From Thermomonas flagellata (GTDB lineage: Bacteria; Pseudomonadota; Gammaproteobacteria; Xanthomonadales; Xanthomonadaceae), in assembly GCF_022419185.1 (NCBI RefSeq), contig NZ_JAJOZK010000001.1, positions 248,001 through 312,000 on the forward strand: a DNA stretch of 64,000 nt. The letters are read 5' to 3'. The notes beneath the pieces were generated by a model. The model was not told the DNA's origin and did not search any database. It saw nothing but the letters and a program-made list of their open reading frames with translations. Positions 15,403 to 26,780 of this stretch are shown here, piece by piece. Position 1 is the first letter of the stretch, and each line of letters starts with the position of its first letter. Position numbers and translations under genes: made by a program.

Positions 15403-18400
15403 TCAGCCCCGTGGCGGCGACGCGGTGGTCAGCGGCGCGGCGTCCAGGGCCTCCACCTCGGCCTGCTCGGCGGCCAGGCGCTCGCGGTCGTGCGCGTGGT
15501 CGCGCGCCAGGTACAGGTAGAACGCCGGCAGCACGAACAGGGTGAACAGGGTGCCGATGGTCATCCCGGAGGCGATCGTCATCCCCATCGAGAAGCGCGC
15601 GGCGGCGCCCGGGCCCTTGGCCAGCAGCAGCGGGATCATCGCGAACACCAGCGCGGCGGTGGTCATCAGCACCGGGCGCAGGCGGATGCCGGCGGCCTGC
15701 TCGATCGCCTCGCGCTTGGACAGCCCCTGCGCCTGCAGCTTGTTGGCGAACTCCACGATCAGGATGCCGTGCTTGGAGATCACCCCGATCAGGGTGACCA
15801 GGCCGACCTGGGTGTAGATGTTGATGCTCATGCCCGGGAAGGCCTCGATCCCGGCGAACTGCAGCACGTTGGCGACCAGCGCCAGCACGTTGAGGGTGAG
15901 CAGCGCGCCGCTGATCGCCATCGGCACGGTCAGCAGCATGATCAGCGCGTCGCGGAAGCTCTCGAACTGGGCCGACAGCACCAGGTAGATCACGATCAGC
16001 GCCAGCACCAGGGTCAGCACCATGGCCGAGCCCTCCTGCATGAACTGGCGCGACTCGCCGGCGTAGTCCACCCCGTAGCCCTGCGGCAGCACGTCCTTGG
16101 CGGCCTGGTCGAGGATCGCCAGCGCCTCGCCCTTGCTCACGCCCGGGCGCGGGGCGAACGTGATCGAGACCGCGTTGAGCTGCTGGAAGCGCTTGAGCGA
16201 CTGCGGCTGCACGCTGTCCTTTAGGTGCACGATGGTGGACAGCGGGATCAGCTGGCCGTCGCGGGTGCGGGTGTAGTAGTTCTCCAGGTCGTGCGCGTTC
16301 AGCCGGCGCTCGCGCTCGACCTGCGGAATCACCCGGTAGGAGCGGTTCTGCATCGCGAACAGGTTGGAGTAGCCGCCGGCCAGCATCGCCGACATGTCCG
16401 CGGCCAGCGTGCGCATGTCGATGCCGAGGGTGGCGGCCTTGTCGCGGTCGATCACCACCTCGACCTGCGGCTTGTCGATCTTCAGGTCCTTGTCGAGGAA
16501 GATGAAGCGGCCGCTGGCGCGGGCCTTGGCCAGCACCGCATCCGCCAGCTCCGACAGCTGGCCGAGCTCGCCCACCCCGTTGATGATGAACTCGCCGCCG
16601 CCGGCGCCGCCGCCGGCGCTGGGCAGCGAGGGCGGCACCAGCGAGAAGATGTTCAAGCCGGTGACCTGCGCCAGCTTGGGCTGCAGTTCCTGCTGCAGCA
16701 CCTGGTTGGTGGAGCGGCTGCGCTGGCTCCACGGCTTGAGCACGAAGCCGCCCATCGCCATCGGGCTGGCGCCGCCGCCGCTGCCGCCGAAGCCGCCGTT
16801 GAACAGGAAGTAGTCCTCGATCTCCGGGATGCCCTTGGCGATCCGGTTGATCTCCTCGGTGTAGCGCTCGACGTACTCGAGGGTGGCGGTGGGGTCGGCG
16901 CTGGCGACCGAGAAGATGAAGCCCTCGTCCTCCAGCGGCGCCGGCTCCTTGGGCGCGGTGGTGTACAGGAACACGCAGCTGACCAGCACGATCAGGCCGA
17001 ACGCGGCGATCACCGGCTTGGTGTCCAGCGCGCCATGCAGGCGCCGCTGGTAGGCGTGGCGCAGGCGCTCGAAGCGGGCGTCCAGCCATGCCTCCAGCCC
17101 GCCCTTCGGGTGCGCCGGGTCGTGCGCCTTGAGCATGCGTGCGCTCATCATCGGGCTCAAGGTCAGCGCGATCACGCCGGACAGCAGCACCGACCCGGCC
17201 AGGGTGAACGCGAACTCGGTGAACAGCACCCCGGTGAGGCCGCCCTGGAAGCCGATCGGCAGGTACACCGCGACCAGGGTGGTGGTCATCGCCACCACTG
17301 GCCAGGCCAGCTCGCGCGCGCCGCGGATGGCGGCGTCGAACGGGGTCATACCCTCCTCGATGTGGCGGTGGATGTTCTCCAGCACGATGATCGCGTCGTC
17401 CACCACGATGCCGATCGCCAGCACCATCGCCAGCAGGGTCAGCAGGTTGATGGTGAAGCCGAGCACCAGCATCAGGAACAGGGTGCCGACCAGCGACAGC
17501 GGGATGGTCACCGCCGGGATCAGCACGCTGCGCAGCGAGCCGAGGAACAGATAGATCACCACGATCACGATCACCAGCGCCTCGACGATGGTGCGGATGA
17601 CCTCGTTGATGGCGTCGTTGATCGCCTCGGTGCTGTCGTACGGGATGGTCGCGGTGATCCCCTGCGGCAGCTGCGGCACGATCTGGCTGTCCCACAGCTT
17701 GCGCACCGCGCGGATCACGTCCAGCGAGTTGGCGTCCGGAGCGACGTAGATGCCCATGAAGGTCGCCGCCTGGCCGTTGATGCGCACCGAGGTGCCATAG
17801 CTCTCCGAGCCGAGCACCACGTCGGCCACGTCGCGCAGGCGGATGATCGCGCCGTCCTGCTCGCGCACCACCAGGTTGCGGAACTGCTCGGGGGTGCGCA
17901 GGTCGGTCCCGGCGGTCATGTCGATCGCCACCATCTGGCCCTTGGTCGAGCCGACCGCCGCCAGCACGTTGTTGGCCTGCAGCGCATTGGCCACGTCGCT
18001 GGCGGTGACCTTGAGCGCGGTCATCTTCTCGGGCTTGAGCCAGATGCGCATGGCGAAGGTGCCGGCACCGAGGATCTCCGCGCGCTGCACGCCGGGCACG
18101 GTCACCAGCTTGGGCTGGATCACCCGGGTCAGGTAGTCGCTGATCTGGTTGTTGTCGAGGGTGTCGCTGGCGAACGAGACGTACATCGCCGCGATCTGCT
18201 CGCCCTGCTGCAGGTCGATCACCGGGTCCTCGGACTGCGGCGGCAGCTGGCCGCGCAGCTTGTTGACCTTGGCGCTGATCTGGGTCAGCGCCTGGTTCGG
18301 GTCCTTGTCGAGGCGGATGTAGGCCTGGATGCTGCTCACCCCCGCCGAGCTGGTCGAGGCGATGTAGTCGATGCCCTCGGCGCTGGCGATCTCGCGCTCC

Positions 18401-18600
18401 AGCGGGGTGGTGATGAAGCCCTGGATCAGGTTGGCGTCGGCGCCGTAGTAGGTGGTGGTGACGTTGACCACCGCGTTGCGCAGCTCCGGGTACTTGCGCA
18501 CGTTCAGCTCGCTGAAGGCGCGCAGGCCGAACAGCAGGATGAACAGGCTGACGACCATCGCCAGCACCGGCTTCCTGATGAAGATGTCGGTGAATTTCAT
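15403..18600 (-). CDS. RND multidrug efflux permease (HAE-1 type)
   Basis: This inner-membrane proton-driven RND pump has 1065 residues and the full 12-helix, two-half layout with large periplasmic loops. Visible motifs are the N-terminal FTDIFIRKPVLAMVV, the TM4 region LAIGIVVDDAIIVLENIHRH with the paired aspartates of the proton relay, and the mirrored GLVTLIGVISKHGILIVEF in the second half. A Gly-rich stretch (residues about 600-670) occurs in the periplasmic porter part. It follows its adaptor gene by 37 bases. No outer-membrane channel gene is next to the pair, so it presumably uses a TolC/OprM-type channel encoded elsewhere. Substrates cannot be read from sequence. Confidence 0.93.
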   Translation of the reverse strand: MKFTDIFIRKPVLAMVVSLFILLFGLRAFSELNVRKYPELRNAVVNVTTTYYGADANLIQGFITTPLEREIASAEGIDYIASTSSAGVSSIQAYIRLDKDPNQALTQISAKVNKLRGQLPPQSEDPVIDLQQGEQIAAMYVSFASDTLDNNQISDYLTRVIQPKLVTVPGVQRAEILGAGTFAMRIWLKPEKMTALKVTASDVANALQANNVLAAVGSTKGQMVAIDMTAGTDLRTPEQFRNLVVREQDGAIIRLRDVADVVLGSESYGTSVRINGQAATFMGIYVAPDANSLDVIRAVRKLWDSQIVPQLPQGITATIPYDSTEAINDAINEVIRTIVEALVIVIVVIYLFLGSLRSVLIPAVTIPLSLVGTLFLMLVLGFTINLLTLLAMVLAIGIVVDDAIIVLENIHRHIEEGMTPFDAAIRGARELAWPVVAMTTTLVAVYLPIGFQGGLTGVLFTEFAFTLAGSVLLSGVIALTLSPMMSARMLKAHDPAHPKGGLEAWLDARFERLRHAYQRRLHGALDTKPVIAAFGLIVLVSCVFLYTTAPKEPAPLEDEGFIFSVASADPTATLEYVERYTEEINRIAKGIPEIEDYFLFNGGFGGSGGGASPMAMGGFVLKPWSQRSRSTNQVLQQELQPKLAQVTGLNIFSLVPPSLPSAGGGAGGGEFIINGVGELGQLSELADAVLAKARASGRFIFLDKDLKIDKPQVEVVIDRDKAATLGIDMRTLAADMSAMLAGGYSNLFAMQNRSYRVIPQVERERRLNAHDLENYYTRTRDGQLIPLSTIVHLKDSVQPQSLKRFQQLNAVSITFAPRPGVSKGEALAILDQAAKDVLPQGYGVDYAGESRQFMQEGSAMVLTLVLALIVIYLVLSAQFESFRDALIMLLTVPMAISGALLTLNVLALVANVLQFAGIEAFPGMSINIYTQVGLVTLIGVISKHGILIVEFANKLQAQGLSKREAIEQAAGIRLRPVLMTTAALVFAMIPLLLAKGPGAAARFSMGMTIASGMTIGTLFTLFVLPAFYLYLARDHAHDRERLAAEQAEVEALDAAPLTTASPPRG

Positions 18601-18637
18601 GCGGATCCTGCGCGTGCGGCGGGGCGGGGGCGGGCGG

Positions 18638-19831
18638 TCAGCGGTTCGGGACCTGCGGGTGCAGCTCGGCGGCCGGGCGGACGCTGTTGTTGATCGTCAC
18701 CTCGGCGTCGTTGCGCAGCTTCAAGAGCCCGGAGGACACCACCTGCTCGCCCGGCTTGAGCCCGGATTCGACCGCGATCAGGTCGCCACGGGTGGCGCCG
18801 GTCTTGATGAAGCGTTGGGTCACCACGAGCTTCTGCCCGGTCAGCGGCTTGCCCTGCATGTCGGTCTCGCCCGGCTTGCGCGCGACGCGGGTGACCACGA
18901 ACACCGCGTTGCCGTAGGGGTTGAAGCTGACCGCGGTCTGTGGGATCACCACCACCTCGCGCGGTGCGCCGAGGTCGAAGCGCACCCGGGCGAATCCGCC
19001 CGGGAGGGCGGTGCCGTCCGGGTTGCGCAGGCGCGCGCGCGCGGTGAGGTTGCGGGTCTGCGGGTCCACCTGCGGCTCGACCGCGGTGATCGTGCCGGCC
19101 AGCGGCTGGCCGGGCAGGGTGTCCAGGCTCGCCTCGATCGCGGTGCCGGGCACCAGCTTGCCGGCCAGTTGCTCGGGCAGGGTGAAGTCGAGGTCGATCG
19201 GATCGAGCTGCTGCAGGCTCACGATCGCGCTGCCGGGCGCGACGTACTGGCCGAGGTTGACCTTGCGGATGCCGAGCACGCCGGCGAACGGCGCGCGGAT
19301 GGTCTTCTGCGCGATCAGCGCGCGCTGCGCCTCGACCTGCGCGCGCGCGGTCGCGGCGGCGGTCTGCTTCTGCTGCACGTCGTCCTTGGAGACCAGCTGG
19401 TCCTGGCCGAGCTTGGCCCAGCGCTCGGCCTGCACCTGGGCCAGCCGCGCCGAGGCCTCCAGCGCCTTGAGCGTGGCTTCCTCGCTGGCGGTGTTGAGTT
19501 CCACCAGCAGCGCGCCGGCCGCGACCTTCTGCCCGGAGTCGAACGCGATCCGGCGCACCACTCCGCCGGCTTCGGTGGTGACCTCGGTGCCGTTGACCGC
19601 GACCAGCGTGCCGACCGCCTCGCCGCTGTCGGCCCAGCGCTCGGTGCGCGCGGTATAGGTGCTGACCGCGATCGCCGGTTGCGGCATGTGGTCGAAGAAT
19701 TCGTTGGTCTTGCGCGCGAATACCGCCTTGACCAGGAACACGCCGCCGAACACGACGGCCACGACCGCCAGCATCAGGATCCAGCGCAGGGCGACCTTCG
19801 GGGGGCGTTGGGGGGCAGTGGCAGGCGGCAT
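18638..19831 (-). CDS. RND periplasmic adaptor (membrane fusion protein)
   Basis: This 397-residue adaptor bridges the RND permease to an outer-membrane channel. It has an N-terminal membrane anchor (residues 16-36), a lipoyl half-motif (GGVVRRIAFDSGQKV), a coiled-coil hairpin (about 115-175), the second lipoyl half (RAPFAGVLGIRKVNLGQYV), then beta-barrel and membrane-proximal domains. There is no lipobox, so it is anchored by its helix. It is the promoter-proximal gene of the two-gene pump operon. Confidence 0.93.
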   Translation of the reverse strand: MPPATAPQRPPKVALRWILMLAVVAVVFGGVFLVKAVFARKTNEFFDHMPQPAIAVSTYTARTERWADSGEAVGTLVAVNGTEVTTEAGGVVRRIAFDSGQKVAAGALLVELNTASEEATLKALEASARLAQVQAERWAKLGQDQLVSKDDVQQKQTAAATARAQVEAQRALIAQKTIRAPFAGVLGIRKVNLGQYVAPGSAIVSLQQLDPIDLDFTLPEQLAGKLVPGTAIEASLDTLPGQPLAGTITAVEPQVDPQTRNLTARARLRNPDGTALPGGFARVRFDLGAPREVVVIPQTAVSFNPYGNAVFVVTRVARKPGETDMQGKPLTGQKLVVTQRFIKTGATRGDLIAVESGLKPGEQVVSSGLLKLRNDAEVTINNSVRPAAELHPQVPNR

Positions 19832-19860
19832 GGGATCCTCGGGCAGCGGCGCGAATTTAT

Positions 19861-19876
19861 TGAACCACTTGGTGCA
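19861..19876. promoter_or_regulatory. Operator candidate for the efflux operon
   Basis: TGAACCACTTGGTGCA is an imperfect palindrome (six of eight positions pair) 30 bases upstream of the adaptor start. Size and position suit a TetR- or MarR-type repressor site, as is common for RND pumps. No regulator gene lies next to the pump, so the partner is unknown. Confidence 0.35.
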
Positions 19877-20065
19877 CTATCGTCCCCCGCCGCGCGCAAC
19901 GCGCGCAAGCATGACCGATGGCAGGGGCTGCACCGGCATGATGCCTGCCCATTGGGGCTGGCCTCCATCACGCCGCATGCACGCGGCACGCACGAGGGGT
20001 TTACGCAGCAGGCGCGCGCGCGGAGGCAGAGCGGGCGCGGCCATGGGCGGACGCCGACCGGCATG

Positions 20066-20094
20066 AAAAAACCCGGCGGCCGTGGGCCGCCGGG
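20066..20094 (-). terminator. Terminator of the phasin gene
   Basis: On the minus strand a 10-base-pair stem (20072-20081 with 20085-20094, 3-base loop) is followed by six T. It lies about 60 bases after the phasin stop codon and isolates it from the efflux operon. Confidence 0.9.
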
Positions 20095-20153
20095 TGCAAA
20101 GCGCCGCGCCGCCGCAAGGCGGGGCGCGGGCGGAGGGGGAACGGGGCAGCGGC

Positions 20154-20549
20154 TTACTTGGCGGCCTTGGCGCCGACCTTGGCCGCCTTCTCGAGCTGCT
20201 CGCCGGCCTGCGCCGCGGCCTGCTCGAACTGGCCCTTGGCCAGCGCACCGAGCGCCTCGCCGGTCTTCATCATCTGCGCCAGCACCTGCTGGGTGACGCC
20301 GATGCCGCGCTCGAGGTTGCCGCGCGCGACCTGCAGCCCCTTCGGCAGCACGGCCTTGAGGGCGTCCATGTCGCGCACGTCGGCCAACTCGCCCCAGTAG
20401 GCGAAGGTGGCCTGGGTGGTCTCCTCGAGGGCGGACAGCTGCAGGCCGGCGGTCTTCTCCGCATGCGCCAGCATCAGGCGCTGGGCCTGCGCGGCGGCAT
20501 CGGCGAACTGGCGGGCGGCCTGGTTGAACTGCTCGTTGAACGCGTACAT
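20154..20549 (-). CDS. Phasin family protein
   Basis: Phasins coat polyhydroxyalkanoate granules or act as small helical surface proteins. The 131-residue protein starts at ATG 20549 (MYAFNEQFNQAARQF) behind GGAGA; an upstream in-frame ATG at 20660 would run through the operator region and is not favoured. It is almost entirely amphipathic helix, with an Ala/Lys-rich tail (about 110-131). No PHA synthase or depolymerase is in the window. Twin palindromes upstream fit PhaR-type control and a strong terminator follows, so it is a single-gene unit. Confidence 0.88.
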   Translation of the reverse strand: MYAFNEQFNQAARQFADAAAQAQRLMLAHAEKTAGLQLSALEETTQATFAYWGELADVRDMDALKAVLPKGLQVARGNLERGIGVTQQVLAQMMKTGEALGALAKGQFEQAAAQAGEQLEKAAKVGAKAAK

Positions 20550-20586
20550 GGCGGTCTCCTGCGTGGACGCCGGCAGGGGGTGCCGG

Positions 20587-20629
20587 GTTGTGCGGCGCAA
20601 CATAGCGGGGTTCTTGTTGCAATGCAACA
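20587..20629. promoter_or_regulatory. Twin TTGC-N7/N3-GCAA palindromes upstream of the phasin gene
   Basis: TGTTGCAATGCAACA (20615-20629) is a perfect 15-base palindrome, and GTTGTGCGGCGCAAC (20587-20601) a near-perfect one (six of seven pairs); their centres are 28 bases apart. Both lie 38 to 80 bases upstream of the phasin start. Their TGC-N3-GCA cores resemble sites described for the PHA-responsive repressor PhaR. The match is by eye. Confidence 0.5.
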
Positions 20630-20702
20630 TGCATCCGACGGGTGGTCGCCCGGCGTTCATCCCGGCCCGACTGGCGTGCCGCGCTGGCGGGGACGGCAGC
20701 CC

Positions 20703-21269
20703 TCAGCCGCCGCCGCGGCGGCCGAACCGACGCCACGGCCCGCGCGGGCGCGGCAGCAGGCCCTCGGCCGGGGGCGGGATCGCGCCCGCGCCGGCGACGC
20801 TGCGCGCCAGCGGGGCCAAGTGGTGCAGCGCGCGCGCATAGACCCCGCGCTTGAAGCTGACGACGTGCTGCGCCGGGTACCAGAAATCGACCCAGCGCCA
20901 CTGGTCGAATTCGGGTCGGTCGGTCGCATCCAGCCGCAGGTCGGCCTCCTCGCCGCGGAAGCGCAGCAGGAACCACACCTGCTTCTGGCCGATGCACGGG
21001 GGCGCCTCGTGCCGGCGCACGGCGCGCGGCGGCAGCCGGTAGCGCAGCCAGCCGGGGGTGTTGCCGAGCACCTCCACGTGCGCGGGCAGCAGCCCGGTCT
21101 CCTCGCGCAGTTCGCGCAGCATCGCCTCGCGCGGGGTCTCGTCGCTGTGCATCCCGCCCTGCGGGAACTGCCAGCCGTCGCGCTGCACCCGGCGCGCCCA
21201 GAACACGCGGCCGTCGTCGCGCATCAGCACGATGCCCACGTTGGGGCGATAGCCGTCCGGATCGATCAC
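20703..21269 (-). CDS. rppH: RNA pyrophosphohydrolase
   Basis: RppH removes pyrophosphate from the 5' end of mRNAs and so starts their decay. The 188-residue Nudix protein begins with the RppH-typical [13 protein letters not shown] and has the Nudix box [20 protein letters not shown] at about 39-58, completed by TGL. RppH features PGWLRYRLP and KQVWFLLRF follow. The start is GTG at 21269; alternative starts are unlikely because the conserved N-terminus begins there. The C-terminal 30 residues are a Pro/Arg/Gly-rich tail. The gene stands alone. Confidence 0.95.
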   Translation of the reverse strand: MIDPDGYRPNVGIVLMRDDGRVFWARRVQRDGWQFPQGGMHSDETPREAMLRELREETGLLPAHVEVLGNTPGWLRYRLPPRAVRRHEAPPCIGQKQVWFLLRFRGEEADLRLDATDRPEFDQWRWVDFWYPAQHVVSFKRGVYARALHHLAPLARSVAGAGAIPPPAEGLLPRPRGPWRRFGRRGGG

Positions 21270-21345
21270 GATGCGGACTCCCGAAGGTCACTGGCCCCGA
21301 CTCTGCCAGCCTAGCGCCGCCTGCCGCAACACGGGGCGATGCGGA

Positions 21346-21374
21346 TTGACGCCCCGGCCCCCGGCATGAATAAT
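21346..21374 (+). promoter_or_regulatory. Sigma-70 promoter of tRNA-Met
   Basis: TTGACG (21346-21351), a 17-base spacer and AATAAT (21369-21374) give five of six matches in both hexamers. The predicted start, about 21381, is roughly 10 bases before the tRNA. Confidence 0.8.
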
Positions 21375-21389
21375 TCGCGATTCCCGCGT

Positions 21390-21466
21390 GGCTATGTAGC
21401 TCAGCCGGTTAGAGCACAGCACTCATAATGCTGGGGTCGGTGGTTCGAGTCCACCCATAGCCACCA
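21390..21466 (+). tRNA. tRNA-Met (CAT), elongator
   Basis: This 77-base gene includes an encoded CCA end. The acceptor stem GGCTATG pairs with CATAGCC; the anticodon stem CAGCA/TGCTG closes the loop CTCATAA with anticodon CAT at 21424-21426; the T arm has GGTTCGAGTCC. The overall sequence resembles E. coli elongator tRNA-Met rather than the initiator (paired first base pair G-C, no C-A mismatch). Confidence 0.97.
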
Positions 21467-21476
21467 GTCGCGACGA

Positions 21477-21497
21477 CCCGCCGCCCGGCGGGTTTTT
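21477..21497 (+). terminator. Terminator after tRNA-Met
   Basis: A 7-base-pair stem CCCGCCG/CGGCGGG with a 2-base loop is followed by five T, 10 bases after the tRNA end. Confidence 0.85.
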
Positions 21498-21527
21498 CGT
21501 GGCCGCCCGCCCGCGCCGGAGCCGCGC

Positions 21528-21881
21528 ATGGACATCTTCAAGGTCTTCACCATCGAGGCCGCGCACCGCCTGCCGAACGTCTCGCCCGGGCACAAGTGCG
21601 CGCGCCTGCACGGGCACTCGTTCCGGATCGAGATCCACGTCAGCGGCGAAGTCGGGGCCGATAGCGGCTGGGTCATGGACTTCGCCGACATCAAGGCAGC
21701 GTTCCGCCCGCTCTACGAGCAGCTCGACCACCATTACCTGAACGAGATCCCGGGGCTGGAGAACCCGACCAGCGAGCGCCTGGCGGTCTGGATCTGGGAT
21801 CGCCTGAAGCCGGTGCTGCCGGCGCTGTCGCAGGTGGTGGTGCACGAGACCTGCACCTCCGGCTGCCGCTACCGCGGCTGA
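21528..21881 (+). CDS. queD: 6-carboxytetrahydropterin synthase
   Basis: QueD makes 6-carboxy-5,6,7,8-tetrahydropterin in the queuosine/7-deazaguanine pathway. The 117-residue protein has the zinc ligands H13 (AAHRLPN) and H28, H30 (LHGHSF), the catalytic C24 (HKCARLHGH), and the ending [13 protein letters not shown]. Length and motifs match the family. It follows the tRNA-Met terminator and is read alone; queC and queE are not in the window. Confidence 0.96.
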   Translation: MDIFKVFTIEAAHRLPNVSPGHKCARLHGHSFRIEIHVSGEVGADSGWVMDFADIKAAFRPLYEQLDHHYLNEIPGLENPTSERLAVWIWDRLKPVLPALSQVVVHETCTSGCRYRG

Positions 21882-21897
21882 ATGCGGCCGCAGATCG

Positions 21898-21927
21898 ATT
21901 GACAATCATTCGCGTTTGCGGTCTGAT
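21898..21927 (+). promoter_or_regulatory. bfd promoter with overlapping Fur box
   Basis: TTGACA (21899-21904), a 17-base spacer and TCTGAT (21922-21927) form a sigma-70 promoter. ATTGACAATCATTCGC (21898-21913) overlaps the -35 element and matches the Fur consensus AATGATAATCATTATC at 12 of 16 positions. This predicts iron repression of bfd and perhaps bfr. Confidence 0.65.
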
Positions 21928-21951
21928 CGCATCCACGATCAGGAAGCCGCC

Positions 21952-22155
21952 ATGTACGTCTGCATCTGCAACGGGGTCACCGAGCGCCAGGTCCGCGAAG
22001 CCGCGGAGGCCGGCTGCACCAGCGTGGCCGAACTGACCATGCGCACGGGCCTCGGGGCCACCTGCGGCAGTTGCCTGGGGCTGGCCGCGGAACTGCTGCA
22101 GGAGGCCCGCCAGCCGCGCAGCGTGCCCCTGCCGGTCCTGCCCTGCGCCGCCTGA
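21952..22155 (+). CDS. bfd: Bacterioferritin-associated ferredoxin
   Basis: Bfd is a [2Fe-2S] protein that delivers electrons to bacterioferritin to release stored iron. The 67-residue protein starts at ATG 21952 (MYVCICNGVT) behind AGGA. The Bfd cluster ligands C4, C6, C38 and C41 follow the C-x-C-x31-C-x2-C spacing. The last 15 residues are a Pro-rich extension. It lies 72 bases before bfr and behind the Fur-type promoter, which fits iron-starvation induction. Confidence 0.95.
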   Translation: MYVCICNGVTERQVREAAEAGCTSVAELTMRTGLGATCGSCLGLAAELLQEARQPRSVPLPVLPCAA

Positions 22156-22227
22156 TCGCGGCCGTCCGCGCCACGGGCGTGCCCGGCAGGCTAGAGTGGA
22201 GGCCCCGCGCGAACGAAGGAGCCGGCC

Positions 22228-22704
22228 ATGCAGGGCGACCCCAAGGTCATCGACTACCTCAACAAGGCGCTCTACAACGAGCTGACCGCGATCAACCAGT
22301 ACTTCCTGCACGCCAAGATGCTCAAGAACTGGGGCCTGAAGGAGCTGGCGGCGCACGAGTACCACGAGTCGATCGACGAGATGAAGCATGCCGATGCGCT
22401 GGCCGAGCGCATCCTGTTCCTGGAGGGGCTGCCGAACTTCCAGGCGCTGGGCCGGCTGCGGATCGGCGAGACCCCGCGCGAGCTGCTCGAGTGCGACCTC
22501 GCGCTGGAGCGGGACGCGGTGCCGCTGCTGCGCGAGGGGATCGCCCATTGCGAATCCGTGCGCGATTTCGTCAGCCGTGACCTGCTGGCCAGGATCCTCG
22601 CGTCCGAGGAGGAGCACATCGACTGGCTGGAGACCCAGCTGTCGCTCATCGCGCGCCTGGGCGAGGCGCAGTACCTGGCGCAGCACCTGCACCACGGGGA
22701 ATGA
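22228..22704 (+). CDS. bfr: Bacterioferritin
   Basis: Bfr forms 24-subunit heme-containing iron-storage shells. All standard residues are found at their canonical numbers in this 158-residue protein: ferroxidase ligands E18, E51, H54, E94, E127 and H130, and the heme ligand M52. It follows bfd, its electron donor partner. The short gap suggests a shared transcript, though an own start within the gap is possible. Confidence 0.97.
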   Translation: MQGDPKVIDYLNKALYNELTAINQYFLHAKMLKNWGLKELAAHEYHESIDEMKHADALAERILFLEGLPNFQALGRLRIGETPRELLECDLALERDAVPLLREGIAHCESVRDFVSRDLLARILASEEEHIDWLETQLSLIARLGEAQYLAQHLHHGE

Positions 22705-22737
22705 GCCGGCCGCGCCGCAGCGGGTCGCCCGCGCGGC

Positions 22738-25010
<2,273 letters not shown>

Positions 25011-25014
<4 letters not shown>

Positions 25015-26681
25015 AGGGTGGCGTGCTGGAAGTCGAATTCGAGCGCCTGCTCGGCGCGCTGGACCAGGTTGCCCTGGATGAAGTCGATGCCGCCCATCCA
25101 CAGGGCGGCGGCCGCCTGCGGGTCCTCGACCCGCTGGCCGATCACCTGCAGACCGAGGCGGTGCGCGCGGTCGATCACGCTGCGCATCTCGTCGCGCAGC
25201 TCCGGCGGCAGCGGTTGGCGCGCGAAGTCCGGCGAGAGCCGGACGAAGCCCAACGGCAGCTGCGACAGCAACTGGCCGGCCTCTTCGCCGTCGCGGTACT
25301 GGCTGAGGCAGATCTGTACCCCGGCCGGGACCAGCCGCTCGCACACCTGGCGCAGCAGGATGGCGTGCACCAGCGCGTCCTCCAGGCGCAGGTCTATGAC
25401 CAGCGCGGTGCCGTCCATCGCCGCGGCCTCGAGCATGCGCACGAGCTCGTCGGCATAGCCGTCCTGCGCCAGCGTGCGCGGGGACTGCGAGACGAACAGG
25501 CGCACCGGGCGGCCCTCCGCACGCCGCCGTTGCAGGATCTGCAGCGATTTCGCCAGCACCTGGCGGTCGAGCGCCGGCAGCAGGCCGGCGGACTCGGCCA
25601 GCGGCAGGAATTCGCCGGCCACGTACTCCCGACCGTCGCCGTCGCGCAGCCGCACCAGGACCTGGAACTGGGCCTGGTCACCGCCGGCGACCGCCACGAT
25701 CGGCTGGAACGCCAGCACCAGCCCGTCGCCGTCGAGTGCGGTGCGCAGGGCATCCAGCAGGCGGTGCCCGGCGGCCGCCTCGGGCGGGGCATAGCAGGCG
25801 ATCCCGGCCGGATCCGTGCGCGCGGCGCGCAACGCGTCCTCGGCCGCGGCCAGCACCGCGCCACTGTCGGCAAAGCCGTGGGCCAGGCGGGTGCCGCCGA
25901 TCACAGCGCGCAGCCGCAGCGGCTCGCCGTCGCAATGGAAGTCGTGGTAGCCGATCCCGTCGCGCAGCTGGCGCGCAAGCGCGCGCAGGGCGTCCTCATC
26001 CTCCTCCGCGGCGAGCACCAGGAAGGCGTTGTCGCTCAGGCGTGCGGCCGCGTGCGCGCCGGTCAGTTCGCGCAGGCGGCGGCCGGCATCGTTCATCAGC
26101 GCCTCGAAGCCGGCATAGCCGTAGCGGTTGCGCAGCGCGCCGGCATTGCCGAGTTCCAGCAGCAGTACGCCCCCGCGGCCACCGGCCGCGGCCTCGCCCA
26201 CCCGGCGCATCAGCGCCGGGCGGGTCAGCAGGCCGGTGACCGGATGCTGCTCGTTCTCGGCGTCCGTCGCCGGCCGCCGCAGCAGCGCACGCGCGCGCCG
26301 GACCCGGCTCTGCACGGCGGCGATCAGGTGGCGCGGGCGCACCGGCTTGACAATGTAGTCGTCGGCGCCGAACTCCAGCACCTCCAGTTGCCGCTCGGGG
26401 TCCTGGTCGCCGGTTAGGAACACCACCGGCACGTGCGCGAAGCGCGGGTGTTCGCGGATCTGCACGGTCAGCGCGGTGCCGCTGATGCCCGGCAGGTGCA
26501 GGTCCATCAGCACCAGGTCGGGGTCGAAGCGCTCCATCGCCGCCATCACCTGCTCCGGCACCGCGACCACCTCCGCCTGCATGCCGGCCCCGCGCAGGAT
26601 GGCCTCGGCGAACAGCGCCTGGCTGCGGTCGTCCTCGACCACCAGGATCCGGTACGGGGGTTCGGCGGCGTGGGTGTCCAT
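25011..26681 (-). CDS. REC protein with degenerate GGDEF and EAL domains (FimX-like)
   Basis: This 556-residue protein has an N-terminal receiver (VVEDDRS, phospho-acceptor D60 in LMDLHLPG), a GGDEF-like domain in which the signature is LSDNA in place of GGDEF, and an EAL-like domain in which EAL is replaced by QVL (FQVLVRL). In the latter, the ELTES and DDFGTG motifs read DLRLED and LSQYRDGEE. Both catalytic functions are therefore probably lost. Such proteins, FimX being the known case, serve as c-di-GMP receptors controlling type IV pili. The closest reading is a FimX-like effector switched by phosphorylation; there is no PAS domain, unlike FimX. It is the first gene of a coupled pair with the hybrid kinase. 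Confidence 0.88.
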
Positions 26682-26780
26682 GGTGTGGCGCGGTCCGGTG
26701 GGGGCCAGGGCCGCTGCGCGTGCAGCGAGCCGGAAGGCTTCCAGTTTGACGCAAAACCCTAGTGCACGGGGCCAGCCGGC

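Larger units (their letters stand above)
19832..20153. other. 322-base intergenic region between efflux pump and phasin
   Basis: No gene is supported here. The left end holds the leader and operator candidate of the efflux operon (19861-19876); the right end holds the phasin terminator (20066-20094). The middle, about 19880-20065, shows no coding sequence, RNA or repeat that I can recognise. Confidence 0.7.

Noticed and set aside
21390-21466. tRNA-Ile2 or initiator tRNA for the CAT anticodon
   Set aside because: The body resembles elongator tRNA-Met, with a fully paired acceptor stem (GGCTATG/CATAGCC), unlike the initiator; similarity to Ile2 is lower.
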